Positions 47,833 through 54,529 of a stretch of DNA of 64,000 bases are shown here, one piece after another. Made by a program: the position numbers and the translations under genes. The stretch is from an uncultured Bacteroidales bacterium (lineage in GTDB: Bacteria; Bacteroidota; Bacteroidia; Bacteroidales; Muribaculaceae), in the NCBI GenBank assembly GCA_902762385.1, contig CACWNQ010000001.1:186001-250000 (forward strand), written 5' to 3'. Every line of letters begins with the position of its first letter. The stretch's first letter is position 1. The notes beneath the pieces were generated by a model. That model was not told where the DNA came from. It searched no databases and worked only from the letters and a program-made list of their open reading frames with translations.

Positions 47833-48981
47833 ATGACACACAAAAAAACATCATCAAACCCTATTAAGTGGCTAATGGGTCTCGTGTTGGCTTTAGTTTG
47901 CGTTCAGGGAGCTGTTGCTCACGACTTTGAGGCAGATGGAATCTGCTATAATATAAATAGCGATGGAAACACAGTAACTGTCACCTATTATGGCTCTTCT
48001 TTTATCGAGAGTATGTTTTACTATAGCGGTAATGTCAACATCCCTTCGATTGTGCAACATGGCGGCAAATGGTACAATGTGACAGCTATCGGTAACGATG
48101 CATTCCAAATATGCAACATGGTAACAGGCATAAGCTTGCCAAGTTCAATTATCACTATAGGCAACAATGCGTTTAAGGGATGTGGCATCACTAGTTTTAA
48201 TCTGCCTGCATCGGTAACTTCTTTGGGAAATGATATACTCAATGGATGTAAGTCGCTTGAATCAATTACTGTTGACAACCAAAACACGGTTTTTGATTCA
48301 CGTTTTAATTGCAATGCAATTGTTGAGACTTCTATTAACAAACTCATTGCCGGGTGCAGGAATTCTACAATTCCTGATAATGTTACCGAAATTGGACGTT
48401 ATGCTTTCATTGGCCAAAATGTCGAGTATATCGAGATTCCCAACTCGGTACTTATCATTGGTGAGAGCGCTTTCAGTGGTTGCCAGATGCTTGATAGCAT
48501 CTGCATTCCCGATGCTACCACATTTATTGGGACTTCAGCGTTCTACTATTGCAAGGCAATGAAGAAGTTAACCATTGGTAAGTCAGTAAACCATATTGGT
48601 GATGGTGCTTTTTCTTATTGCTCCGGGCTGCAAACTGTTTATGCTCGAATGCCTAATCCAAACCAGGTTGACTGTGCTTCTAACTGCTTTGCTTATTCTT
48701 CTATTTCTAATGTTACCCTATATGCGCCTTACGGGTCAAGGCATTTATATAAGGCAATAGATCCGTGGAGGAATTTCTCGCCCATTCTTCAGTATGCTGA
48801 TGTTCCAGGTGATGTCAACAATGATGGTCATACAACAGCGTCCGATGTCACCGAAATCTACGACTTCTTAATAATCGGAGGTAATTTTATTCATTATTAC
48901 AGGATGGACGTTGATGGTGATGAACACATCACTGGTGCCGATATCACAGCAATCTACGATATATTATTGGGCAATAATTAA
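47833..48981 (+). CDS. BspA-type leucine-rich repeat protein with dockerin-like tail
   Basis: A 382 aa exported surface protein. The signal peptide is about residues 1-29 (ending AVAH). Residues ~50-290 are BspA/LRR_5 repeats of ~23 residues: IGNDAFQICNMVTGISLPSS, IGNNAFKGCGITSFNLPASV, IGRYAFIGQNVEYIEIPNSV, IGESAFSGCQMLDSICIPDA and IGDGAFSYCSGLQTVYARMP. BspA repeats bind host proteins or other cells in oral and gut Bacteroidales and in protists. The C terminus (~325-382) has two calcium-type loops, DVNNDGHTTASDVTEIYDFL and DVDGDEHITGADITAIYDIL, related to the tails of the proteins at 4016 and 16314. It stands alone, 188 bp before the next gene. Confidence 0.82.
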   Translation: MTHKKTSSNPIKWLMGLVLALVCVQGAVAHDFEADGICYNINSDGNTVTVTYYGSSFIESMFYYSGNVNIPSIVQHGGKWYNVTAIGNDAFQICNMVTGISLPSSIITIGNNAFKGCGITSFNLPASVTSLGNDILNGCKSLESITVDNQNTVFDSRFNCNAIVETSINKLIAGCRNSTIPDNVTEIGRYAFIGQNVEYIEIPNSVLIIGESAFSGCQMLDSICIPDATTFIGTSAFYYCKAMKKLTIGKSVNHIGDGAFSYCSGLQTVYARMPNPNQVDCASNCFAYSSISNVTLYAPYGSRHLYKAIDPWRNFSPILQYADVPGDVNNDGHTTASDVTEIYDFLIIGGNFIHYYRMDVDGDEHITGADITAIYDILLGNN

Positions 48982-49169
48982 TATTAGTATAGAGCTTCTA
49001 CAAGGCACTTAAACCAATATTGTAGCAAATAGTCTAATAGGTTGTAACGATTATTCTTATTGAAGAGAATTTGCAACAACATCAGCATTATTTCTGGAAG
49101 ATTAGAATTTAACAGTTGCACCTTACCATTTAAGCATATATTCCATTAAACAATTATTAAATAGTTATT

Positions 49170-49829
49170 ATGAAACACTTACTAAAATCTTTACTCGTCA
49201 TCGCTATTTGCGCGATGCCCGTTGTCGCTATGGCTCAACCTGAGTCATGCAGTGTGAAACCAGCTGGCGCTAAAGCCACTATCAAAGATTTTGCCAAGGC
49301 CTATTGCTCGCAATGCGACGAAGGTAGTTTTGAACGTGATGCACTCGCCGCGTTTAACAAGGCTTCCAAGGACTGTGTTGTCGACACAAAGAACGGCTAT
49401 GTGAAATATTCGGCCAAGCAAGATGACGGCTCTATCGAGACCCTCGAGATGTGCTTCTGGAACTGCACCAACAAGAACGAGAAACTCGTTGCTGTAAACC
49501 GCGTGAATAACGGCTTGGGATTTGATGAGAGTTTCCTCAACTTCTATCGCTATGATGTGAAAACCAAGGAGATGAAACTCATTGACTTACCTTTCAACCG
49601 TGAACCTCAACCTTTTGACATGCTCAACAAGGCTAAAGCCAGCAAGAAAGTAACTAAAATGGTGAAAACTGCCGAGAATGAGGATGCCAACAAGTACCAG
49701 CCTTGCTATCAACTGCCACGTGTGGGTAAAGATATTACCTACCGCATGGCCGACCCCACTGCAGTGCCTAAAGCAATGCAACGAATTGGCACTATGAAGT
49801 GGAACGGCGCTTCATTTAACATCAAATAA
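49170..49829 (+). CDS. Exported protein of unknown function (cluster gene 1)
   Basis: A 219 aa protein with a clear signal peptide (MKHLLKSLLVIAICAMPVVAMAQ, cleavage near residue 22). The mature part begins with a Cys-containing segment (YCSQCDEGSF, DCVVD, EMCFWNC), with five or more cysteines in the first half, and later becomes lysine-rich (NKAKASKKVTKMVKTAE). I do not recognise a family. It is the first of four consecutive small genes for exported proteins on the same strand (gap to the next 29 bp), ending at one strong terminator, so an operon is likely. Confidence 0.7.
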   Translation: MKHLLKSLLVIAICAMPVVAMAQPESCSVKPAGAKATIKDFAKAYCSQCDEGSFERDALAAFNKASKDCVVDTKNGYVKYSAKQDDGSIETLEMCFWNCTNKNEKLVAVNRVNNGLGFDESFLNFYRYDVKTKEMKLIDLPFNREPQPFDMLNKAKASKKVTKMVKTAENEDANKYQPCYQLPRVGKDITYRMADPTAVPKAMQRIGTMKWNGASFNIK

Positions 49830-49858
49830 TATTTTTTAATTTTATATCTTTAATTATT

Positions 49859-50380
49859 ATGAAAAAAACATTTTTCGTTTTGACGCTTATGCTTGCGTCA
49901 ATGGTTACAATTCAGGCACAGAATCTTACTAGAACCGCATGGTCTACAATGGTTCCCGGTGACCAAGAACTTGAAATGGTGCTGAACTTCGACGATGATG
50001 GCGAGTGCTATATCATTCTTACTACCGAAGAGTTTCAGGAGTTACAAGCTGGTATGAATATGATTATTCGTTCTTCTCTGTCGGTTCCTGGTATTTATAA
50101 TCAAGATGGACGTGATATTACCTTAAGCTTTAACAAGAAGAAAGCCGAGTTCTCTTATGACATTGATATTAATGGAGCTGATAGGCAAGCTAAGTCTCTG
50201 TTTAAATCAATGATTGAGCCAGAACTTAAAAAGGCGGAGCCTGATATGAGAGAGCAAATGCTCCTTTTAGTTCCTCCTTTCATGGACAACATGAAGGTGA
50301 TTTCGGTTAGCAAGGAGAAACTCATCCTTAGGGACAACAACGGTGATAAATTGACTTTCTATCCCACTGCTAAGGGATAA
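49859..50380 (+). CDS. Exported protein of unknown function (cluster gene 2)
   Basis: A 173 aa protein with a signal peptide (residues 1-20, ending IQA). The mature part opens NLTRTAWSTMVPGDQELEMV and alternates beta-strand segments (EMVLNFDDDGECYIILTT, DITLSFNKKKAEFSYDIDIN) with a helix-rich middle; the end, KLILRDNNGDKLTFYPTAKG, resembles lipocalin-like or DUF4923-type small beta proteins, but I cannot assign a family. The next gene starts 24 bp downstream. No catalytic residues stand out. Confidence 0.68.
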   Translation: MKKTFFVLTLMLASMVTIQAQNLTRTAWSTMVPGDQELEMVLNFDDDGECYIILTTEEFQELQAGMNMIIRSSLSVPGIYNQDGRDITLSFNKKKAEFSYDIDINGADRQAKSLFKSMIEPELKKAEPDMREQMLLLVPPFMDNMKVISVSKEKLILRDNNGDKLTFYPTAKG

Positions 50381-50404
50381 TCAATTTTTAAATGAACTAG
50401 AATA

Positions 50405-51091
50405 ATGAATAAACTATTCTTTAGTTTCATGATGGCTGCAGTGGCTTTTATTCCACTGCAGCTATTGGCTCAAGGCAAGTCAAGCTCTTTACACCCCAAG
50501 ACTGATAAATACGGTTTTTACAATGTTGTAGATTGCCCTACATCGCTATCGTTTATAAAAGCTACATGCGAGTCGCAAGATGACGATACCTATAAAGTGA
50601 GTATCTATCGTGGTAGAGAGCTAGCTCAATCCATTAATTTGGATGTCACTGGCAACGACTTATATTACCTGGATGCAAACTTCGATGGCAACATGGACAT
50701 ATTTGTTGGGCCTGCAGCTCCACGCAACTATAGCACAATATTGCTATGGGATGACAATAGTGGCGAGTTTGTGCCTATGGAAGGAGAGGTGCTTAACGGC
50801 ACTATTCTGGTAAACCCCAGCAAAAAGTTCCTTGTTAGTATAGGTTCAGGCAGTTACTGCTCAGAATATTACACTCGCTATGTATGGCAAGGAAATCGCT
50901 TAGTTACTACCGAGACCCTAGTTGAGATTAACGACCCTAAGGCTTACAAAGAGTATGGTGTTAAGCGTCGCTACACTGTTGTTAAAGGTAATAATCTCGA
51001 CAATATTGCTGCTAATAAGAAAGTTGAGACCAGTAAGAAGTCGAAACTTCCAACCGAATGGCGAGCCATCATAGCATCGTTTGGTATGTGA
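50405..51091 (+). CDS. Exported protein with one FG-GAP-like calcium loop (cluster gene 3)
   Basis: A 228 aa protein with a signal peptide (residues 1-22, ending LLA). Residues 90-98 read DANFDGNMD, the D-x-N-x-D-G-x-x-D loop that opens FG-GAP/VCBS or EF-hand-like calcium sites, followed by a hydrophobic strand (IFVGPA). A strand-rich region with TILLWDDNSGEFVPMEGEVL follows. The C-terminal third is basic (VKRRYTVVKGN, KKVETSKKSKLP). It shares the loop, length and order of parts with cluster gene 4, so the two may be distant paralogues. No family is recognised. Confidence 0.68.
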   Translation: MNKLFFSFMMAAVAFIPLQLLAQGKSSSLHPKTDKYGFYNVVDCPTSLSFIKATCESQDDDTYKVSIYRGRELAQSINLDVTGNDLYYLDANFDGNMDIFVGPAAPRNYSTILLWDDNSGEFVPMEGEVLNGTILVNPSKKFLVSIGSGSYCSEYYTRYVWQGNRLVTTETLVEINDPKAYKEYGVKRRYTVVKGNNLDNIAANKKVETSKKSKLPTEWRAIIASFGM

Positions 51092-51141
51092 CTTATTTAT
51101 AAACACATCTATAACAACCGATTAAAATTATTTTATTTGTT

Positions 51142-51798
51142 ATGAAGAAAACAATATTCACCTTTGTTTTGGCAACATTGGCGTTAATGCCAATGCAAGC
51201 TTTCGCTCAAGGTCTTAAAGATAGTGGCAAAAGCGCTGCCGATGTTGTGCCAAGTGGATGGGAATCAATGTTCAAGACTGGTGACCTGAATGCCGATGGC
51301 ATTGCCGATCTCGTACTCATTGCAACACCTTGCAACAAGGAGAAAATGAAAACACGTGACGACGGCTATGTCTATAATTTCAATCAACCAGTTCTTGCCA
51401 TCTATTGGGGTGACAAGAATGGTAACTTTAAACTCTTCAAGCAATACGACAATGTGATACCAGCTCGTGAAGATGAGTTTTTGGCTATAACTCCTGCTCT
51501 TGACATCACAAAATCTAGAACACTCAAAATCGATTTGGAATATTTCGCAACAGCAGGAAGCTACACACAGCCCACTACAACTCACGTGTTTCGTTACCAG
51601 AAAGGAGATTTCGTTCTTATTGGCAAAGATGTACTTGAACTTGAGCGCACCACGGGAAAGACTGTTACAACAAGCGACAACTATCTCACACGCAAACGCA
51701 CTGTCATTACCGAGCGCCCTAAGAGAAAAGCAATAACTAAGCGCACTCGTTTGCCTAAGAGCGCTTTAAAACCTTTGGGATTTAACTTGGACGACTAA
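51142..51798 (+). CDS. Exported protein with one FG-GAP-like calcium loop (cluster gene 4)
   Basis: A 218 aa protein with a signal peptide (residues 1-22, ending AFA). Residues 48-56 read DLNADGIAD, again D-x-N-x-D-G-x-x-D, followed by LVLIAT, and then PVLAIYWGDKNGNFKLFKQY, which matches the layout of cluster gene 3. The C terminus is very basic (KRTVITERPKRKAITKRTRL). A strong terminator ends the cluster 53 bp downstream. Function is unknown; one FG-GAP-type blade alone cannot form a propeller, so the loop may only stabilise the fold. Confidence 0.68.
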   Translation: MKKTIFTFVLATLALMPMQAFAQGLKDSGKSAADVVPSGWESMFKTGDLNADGIADLVLIATPCNKEKMKTRDDGYVYNFNQPVLAIYWGDKNGNFKLFKQYDNVIPAREDEFLAITPALDITKSRTLKIDLEYFATAGSYTQPTTTHVFRYQKGDFVLIGKDVLELERTTGKTVTTSDNYLTRKRTVITERPKRKAITKRTRLPKSALKPLGFNLDD

Positions 51799-51851
51799 TA
51801 GTTTATTTTATAGTAAAAGCAATTCGTTATCTGAGTGAAACATCAATAACC

Positions 51852-51877
51852 AACGCCCAATAATTGGGCGTTTTTTT
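51852..51877 (+). terminator. Strong terminator of the exported-protein cluster
   Basis: Perfect 9-bp arms AACGCCCAA (51852-51860) and TTGGGCGTT (51864-51872) followed by seven T in total. Confidence 0.85.
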
Positions 51878-51904
51878 AATGTTGTTTTGTTATTATTGCT
51901 ATCC

Positions 51905-51912
51905 TATATTTG
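51905..51912 (+). promoter_or_regulatory. -7 box 6 bp before a small ORF
   Basis: TATATTTG fits TAnnTTTG. Transcription would start near the ATG at 51919, so any transcript of this ORF would be leaderless. Confidence 0.4.
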
Positions 51913-51918
51913 CACCTG

Positions 51919-52104
51919 ATGAGTTCCTTGACATGTTGCCTCACCACTTTTTACTATTCTAATACTCGCTTTTTAAATAATGTTTCCACTGATTCCACCG
52001 ATTCCACCGATTCCAGTGATTCCACCGAGTCAGGTGAGTCAGGTGAGTCAGGTGAGTCCGCTTTCCTGTCAATCAATGATATAAAAGTCTATACAATAGT
52101 GTAA
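51919..52104 (+). CDS. Possible small ORF containing a minisatellite
   Basis: A 61-codon frame. Its middle is encoded by nine 9-bp repeats and reads as Asp/Glu-Ser-Thr/Gly triplets (VST DST DST DSS DST ESG ESG ESG ESA), an acidic low-complexity segment. The first 21 residues include two Cys and aromatic residues; the last 12 are hydrophobic. The repeat length being a multiple of three keeps the frame open, which is weak support for coding. It could equally be a chance frame in a non-coding minisatellite. No homologue is known to me. Confidence 0.25.
   Translation: MSSLTCCLTTFYYSNTRFLNNVSTDSTDSTDSSDSTESGESGESGESAFLSINDIKVYTIV
51982..52062. repeat. 9-bp tandem repeat (minisatellite), nine units
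   Basis: Units in order: GTTTCCACT, GATTCCACC twice, GATTCCAGT, GATTCCACC, GAGTCAGGT three times, GAGTCCGCT. Two sub-types, GATTCCACC and GAGTCAGGT, are blocked rather than mixed. The surrounding 51799-52288 gap otherwise contains the terminator, two -7 boxes and AT-rich sequence. Confidence 0.9.
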
Positions 52105-52229
52105 AGAACTTTTAGGATTAAGTTCGTTTTTTGTATCATGTGATTATTTGCTTTTCTTTTTGATAATTAGAAAACACTCCAATTTTCAAAAAAAATGCTA
52201 AAATCAATACAACTTTTAATTAAATGTAC

Positions 52230-52237
52230 TATATTTG
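52230..52237 (+). promoter_or_regulatory. -7 box for the YtxH operon
   Basis: TATATTTG, 51 bp before the first YtxH ATG; -33 box not clear. Confidence 0.5.
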
Positions 52238-52288
52238 TATTCGCTAAACACGACGATTTATTTATTAACCCTCAAAATATTTAGAAAA

Positions 52289-52489
52289 ATGAAACCAATT
52301 CACATCATTTTAGCAGTATTGAGTGGTGCTATAGCTGGCGCCGCTGTAGGTTTGCTCTTTGCTCCCGCCAAGGGTGCCGACACTCGCAGCAAGATCGCTG
52401 AGATTCTTAAAAAGAACGGCATCAACTTGAAAGACAAGGAGATGGACGAGCTTATTGATGATATTACTAAAGAAATAAAAGAGGAGTAA
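52289..52489 (+). CDS. YtxH-domain small membrane protein 1
   Basis: A 66 aa protein. One N-terminal glycine/alanine-rich membrane segment (~4-24, ILAVLSGAIAGAAVGLLFAP) is followed by the YtxH hallmark FAPAKGADTRSKI, then a charged helix. YtxH proteins are general-stress, membrane-associated proteins in Firmicutes and Bacteroidota with unclear function. It starts an apparent four-gene operon with a paralogue, a holin-like protein and a hypothetical. The ATG at 52289 was chosen; an in-frame extension to 52235 overlaps the -7 box. Confidence 0.75.
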   Translation: MKPIHIILAVLSGAIAGAAVGLLFAPAKGADTRSKIAEILKKNGINLKDKEMDELIDDITKEIKEE

Positions 52490-52552
52490 TATCCACTTTT
52501 CTAGCGAGTTAACACCTAGTATTTAAACAAACAATTAAAAAACAATACTTTT

Positions 52553-52759
52553 ATGAGAGACTTAAAATCACTTAGCTTGCTTTATGCTTTCATTGGCGGC
52601 GCTATTTTGGGTGCTGGTTTGGCTTTGCTTTATGCTCCTGAGAGTGGCAAAGACTTGAGAGTTCGCATTAAGGAGTTACTCAAAAAGAAAGGTATCGACT
52701 TTAGCGACGATGAGGTAGAGCAGCTGGTTAACCAGATAAGCGCTCAAATTGAGCAATAA
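52553..52759 (+). CDS. YtxH-domain small membrane protein 2
   Basis: A 68 aa paralogue of the preceding gene, with the same plan: a membrane segment (~8-27, LYAFIGGAILGAGLALLYAP), the motif YAPESGKDLRVRI, and a C-terminal amphipathic helix containing KKKGIDFSDDEVEQLVNQI, which aligns with KKNGINLKDKEMDELIDDI of gene 1. Tandem duplication is the likely origin. It lies 63 bp after gene 1 and is followed by a long hairpin. Confidence 0.75.
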   Translation: MRDLKSLSLLYAFIGGAILGAGLALLYAPESGKDLRVRIKELLKKKGIDFSDDEVEQLVNQISAQIEQ

Positions 52760-52776
52760 TAAAGCTGTTTATCAAT

Positions 52777-52828
52777 CAAACTACACACACATCCGCATCG
52801 TTAATTCGATGTGGAAGTGTGTAGTTTG
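52777..52828 (+). terminator. Long intercistronic hairpin
   Basis: CAAACTACACAC (52777-52788) pairs perfectly with GTGTGTAGTTTG (52817-52828); inside, CCGCATCG (52793-52800) pairs with CGATGTGG (52807-52814) with one wobble around TTAATT. Few T residues follow, so it may attenuate or stabilise rather than fully terminate ahead of the holin-like gene. Confidence 0.6.
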
Positions 52829-52853
52829 GTTGTAGTTTTAAAAAGTACTTGTG

Positions 52854-53198
52854 ATGGACGAGAAATATAAACAGATTATCGAGAGCCTTAAGCACAGTGC
52901 TAAGGTTGAGCTAGAGTACTCTAAGTTGACTCTTGCCGAGAAATTGTCGATTCTGCTTTCTAGAGGAATTATTGTACTGGTTATGGTCATCTTTGCAGCA
53001 TGTGCACTATTCCTTCTGGAATGGGGGCTTACACATTGGCTCATTCAATTAACTGGTAGCCTTTGGATTGGAGTGCTGGTTTCACTTGTTGTGCTCCTTT
53101 TGCTCCTCTTGTTGCTTTATGGCTATCGCAAGCAACTCGTGATTAATCCTGTGACTAGATTTGTTACAAAACTGTTGTTGGACCCCGAAGAAAAGTAA
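52854..53198 (+). CDS. Phage-holin-like (DUF1469/YqjE-type) membrane protein
   Basis: A 114 aa protein with a short helical N terminus (residues 1-35, EYSKLTLAEKLSILLS), two long hydrophobic helices (~38-60 and ~68-92) and a short basic tail (YRKQLVINPVTRFVTKLL). This is the layout of the Phage_holin_3_6/YqjE family, which in non-phage contexts is found with stress proteins such as YtxH or ElaB/YqjD. There are no phage genes around, so an actual holin role is unlikely. The ATG at 52854 follows an in-frame GTG at 52851. The next gene begins 3 bp after its stop. Confidence 0.7.
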   Translation: MDEKYKQIIESLKHSAKVELEYSKLTLAEKLSILLSRGIIVLVMVIFAACALFLLEWGLTHWLIQLTGSLWIGVLVSLVVLLLLLLLLYGYRKQLVINPVTRFVTKLLLDPEEK

Positions 53199-53201
53199 GT
53201 T

Positions 53202-53525
53202 ATGAACAACGACACTATACAACCAACTAATCCTCCTGCAACACTGCCTCCAAGTACTAGCACTCAGCAACAGGAGTGGAAAGGGCTCACAATCGATGAA
53301 CTTAAAATGCGCAGGGCTAAACAACTGGTATTGCGTGAAGTGAATCGTGCTTCATTGAATTATCAGTTCGCTAATATGCGTGACAACGTGTCACAAAATG
53401 GTGTTAGGGGACTGTTGTTCAGTGATAATGCTATAACAGGCCTAAAGAAAGCCGATTACGCTTTCCTTGGATATAAAGCCTTGGCTCTACTCATAAAACT
53501 TTATACACGTCGCAGACGAAACTGA
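53202..53525 (+). CDS. Hypothetical protein of the YtxH-holin operon
   Basis: A 107 aa basic protein that I do not recognise. Residues 1-25 are Pro/Thr/Ser/Gln-rich and probably disordered; 28-60 is a charged helix (IDELKMRRAKQLVLREVNRA); the end contains a weakly hydrophobic segment (YAFLGYKALALLIKLYT) and closes with RRRRN. It starts 3 bp after the holin-like gene and therefore is translationally linked. In this setting it is likely a membrane-associated accessory of the stress cluster (inference from context only). Confidence 0.65.
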   Translation: MNNDTIQPTNPPATLPPSTSTQQQEWKGLTIDELKMRRAKQLVLREVNRASLNYQFANMRDNVSQNGVRGLLFSDNAITGLKKADYAFLGYKALALLIKLYTRRRRN

Positions 53526-53567
53526 ACGTGACAATTTGAAGAAAATTGTGTGTTTTTTGTGAAATTA

Positions 53568-53599
53568 TTTGGTTTTTTTGAGAAAATGATATAATTTTG
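53568..53599 (+). promoter_or_regulatory. Promoter of the sigma factor gene
   Basis: TTTG (53568-53571), 20 bp, TAATTTTG (53592-53599): full match to the housekeeping consensus, with a leader of about 110 nt. Confidence 0.65.
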
Positions 53600-53715
53600 C
53601 CACGTTTTCCTCACCATCGACGGAGAATGAGAAAATAATACTGGAATACTTAAACTATTAAATACGTTACGCCTATTGACAAGACCATTACTTTATTAAC
53701 CAACACTTAAGAGTA

Positions 53716-54306
53716 ATGACAAAATTATCAGACATTAGCGATGATAAACTCATCGCAAGGTATGTCGAAGGTGAAAATGAGGCTTTTGATGCGCTTATTG
53801 AGCGACACAAAAACCGCATCTTTAATTATATCTTCCACTCAGTGAAAGATGATGATTTGGCCAACGACATTTTCCAGGAAACATTTGTCAAGGCGATAAT
53901 GACAATCAAGCAAGGACGATATGTTGAGAATGGGCACTTTGCTGCCTGGATAACTCGCATTGCACACAACCTTATAATCGACTTTTACCGTCAGGAGAAA
54001 TCCGAGAATGTCCAGTCGAGTGACTCTACCGAGGTCGACATTCTTAATCGCAAGGAACTCAGTGAGGCAACAGTTGAGGACAATCTTATTATCGACCAAA
54101 TTCATAGCGATGTGCGCCGCTTAGTAACTGCTTTGCCTGCCAACCAGCGCGAAGTGCTTCTCATGCGTTACTACAAGAACATGAGCTTCAAGGAAATTGC
54201 CGATCGCACTCACGTTAGCATTAACACTGCACTTGGACGCATGCGCTATGCCATTCTCAACATGCGCCGATTGGCCGTTGAGAATAATATCGTCCTCACG
54301 ATGTAA
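53716..54306 (+). CDS. ECF-type RNA polymerase sigma factor
   Basis: A 196 aa sigma-70 family factor with only regions 2 and 4. Region 2 (~20-95) has ALIERHKNRIFNYIFHSVKD, DLANDIFQETFVKAIMTIKQ and FAAWITRIAHNLIIDFYRQE; region 4 (~135-190) has ALPANQREVLLMRYYKNMSF and FKEIADRTHVSINTALGRMR, a helix-turn-helix. A ~40-residue acidic linker joins them. It is flanked by its own promoter and terminator, with no anti-sigma factor beside it, unlike the FecIR/SusCD-linked ECF factors common in this group. It may control the stress-type operon just upstream, but no promoter match supports that. Confidence 0.9.
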   Translation: MTKLSDISDDKLIARYVEGENEAFDALIERHKNRIFNYIFHSVKDDDLANDIFQETFVKAIMTIKQGRYVENGHFAAWITRIAHNLIIDFYRQEKSENVQSSDSTEVDILNRKELSEATVEDNLIIDQIHSDVRRLVTALPANQREVLLMRYYKNMSFKEIADRTHVSINTALGRMRYAILNMRRLAVENNIVLTM

Positions 54307-54329
54307 TCCCCTGCAATATATAGCAATAT

Positions 54330-54364
54330 AATAAGGTTGCCACTCTAGCGAGGGCAACCTTATT
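54330..54364 (+). terminator. Terminator of sigma factor gene
   Basis: Perfect 12-bp arms AATAAGGTTGCC (54330-54341) and GGCAACCTTATT (54353-54364). Confidence 0.75.
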
Positions 54365-54470
54365 ATTGAAAAATGTATCAAACTTAAGCCGCCTGCTCTC
54401 TTTTTCGGTGACCATTCAATACTTTGTAATGAAATAATTAATGGCAAAATTGAATGTTATAAATTTATTT

Positions 54471-54501
54471 TTTGCAGTACAAATTTTTATTTGTATTTTT
54501 G
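54471..54501 (+). promoter_or_regulatory. Promoter of wecB-galE(-lepA)
   Basis: TTTG (54471-54474), 19 bp, TATTTTTG (54494-54501). Confidence 0.7.
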
Positions 54502-54529
54502 CACTTAAATTAAAAGATATTTTTTCGCA

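Noticed and set aside
51982-52062. Short direct repeats as a CRISPR array
   Set aside because: Units are contiguous 9-mers with no spacers, and there are no cas genes nearby.
52854-53198. Prophage holin as sign of a prophage
   Set aside because: No other phage gene is present, and the neighbours are YtxH stress-type proteins.
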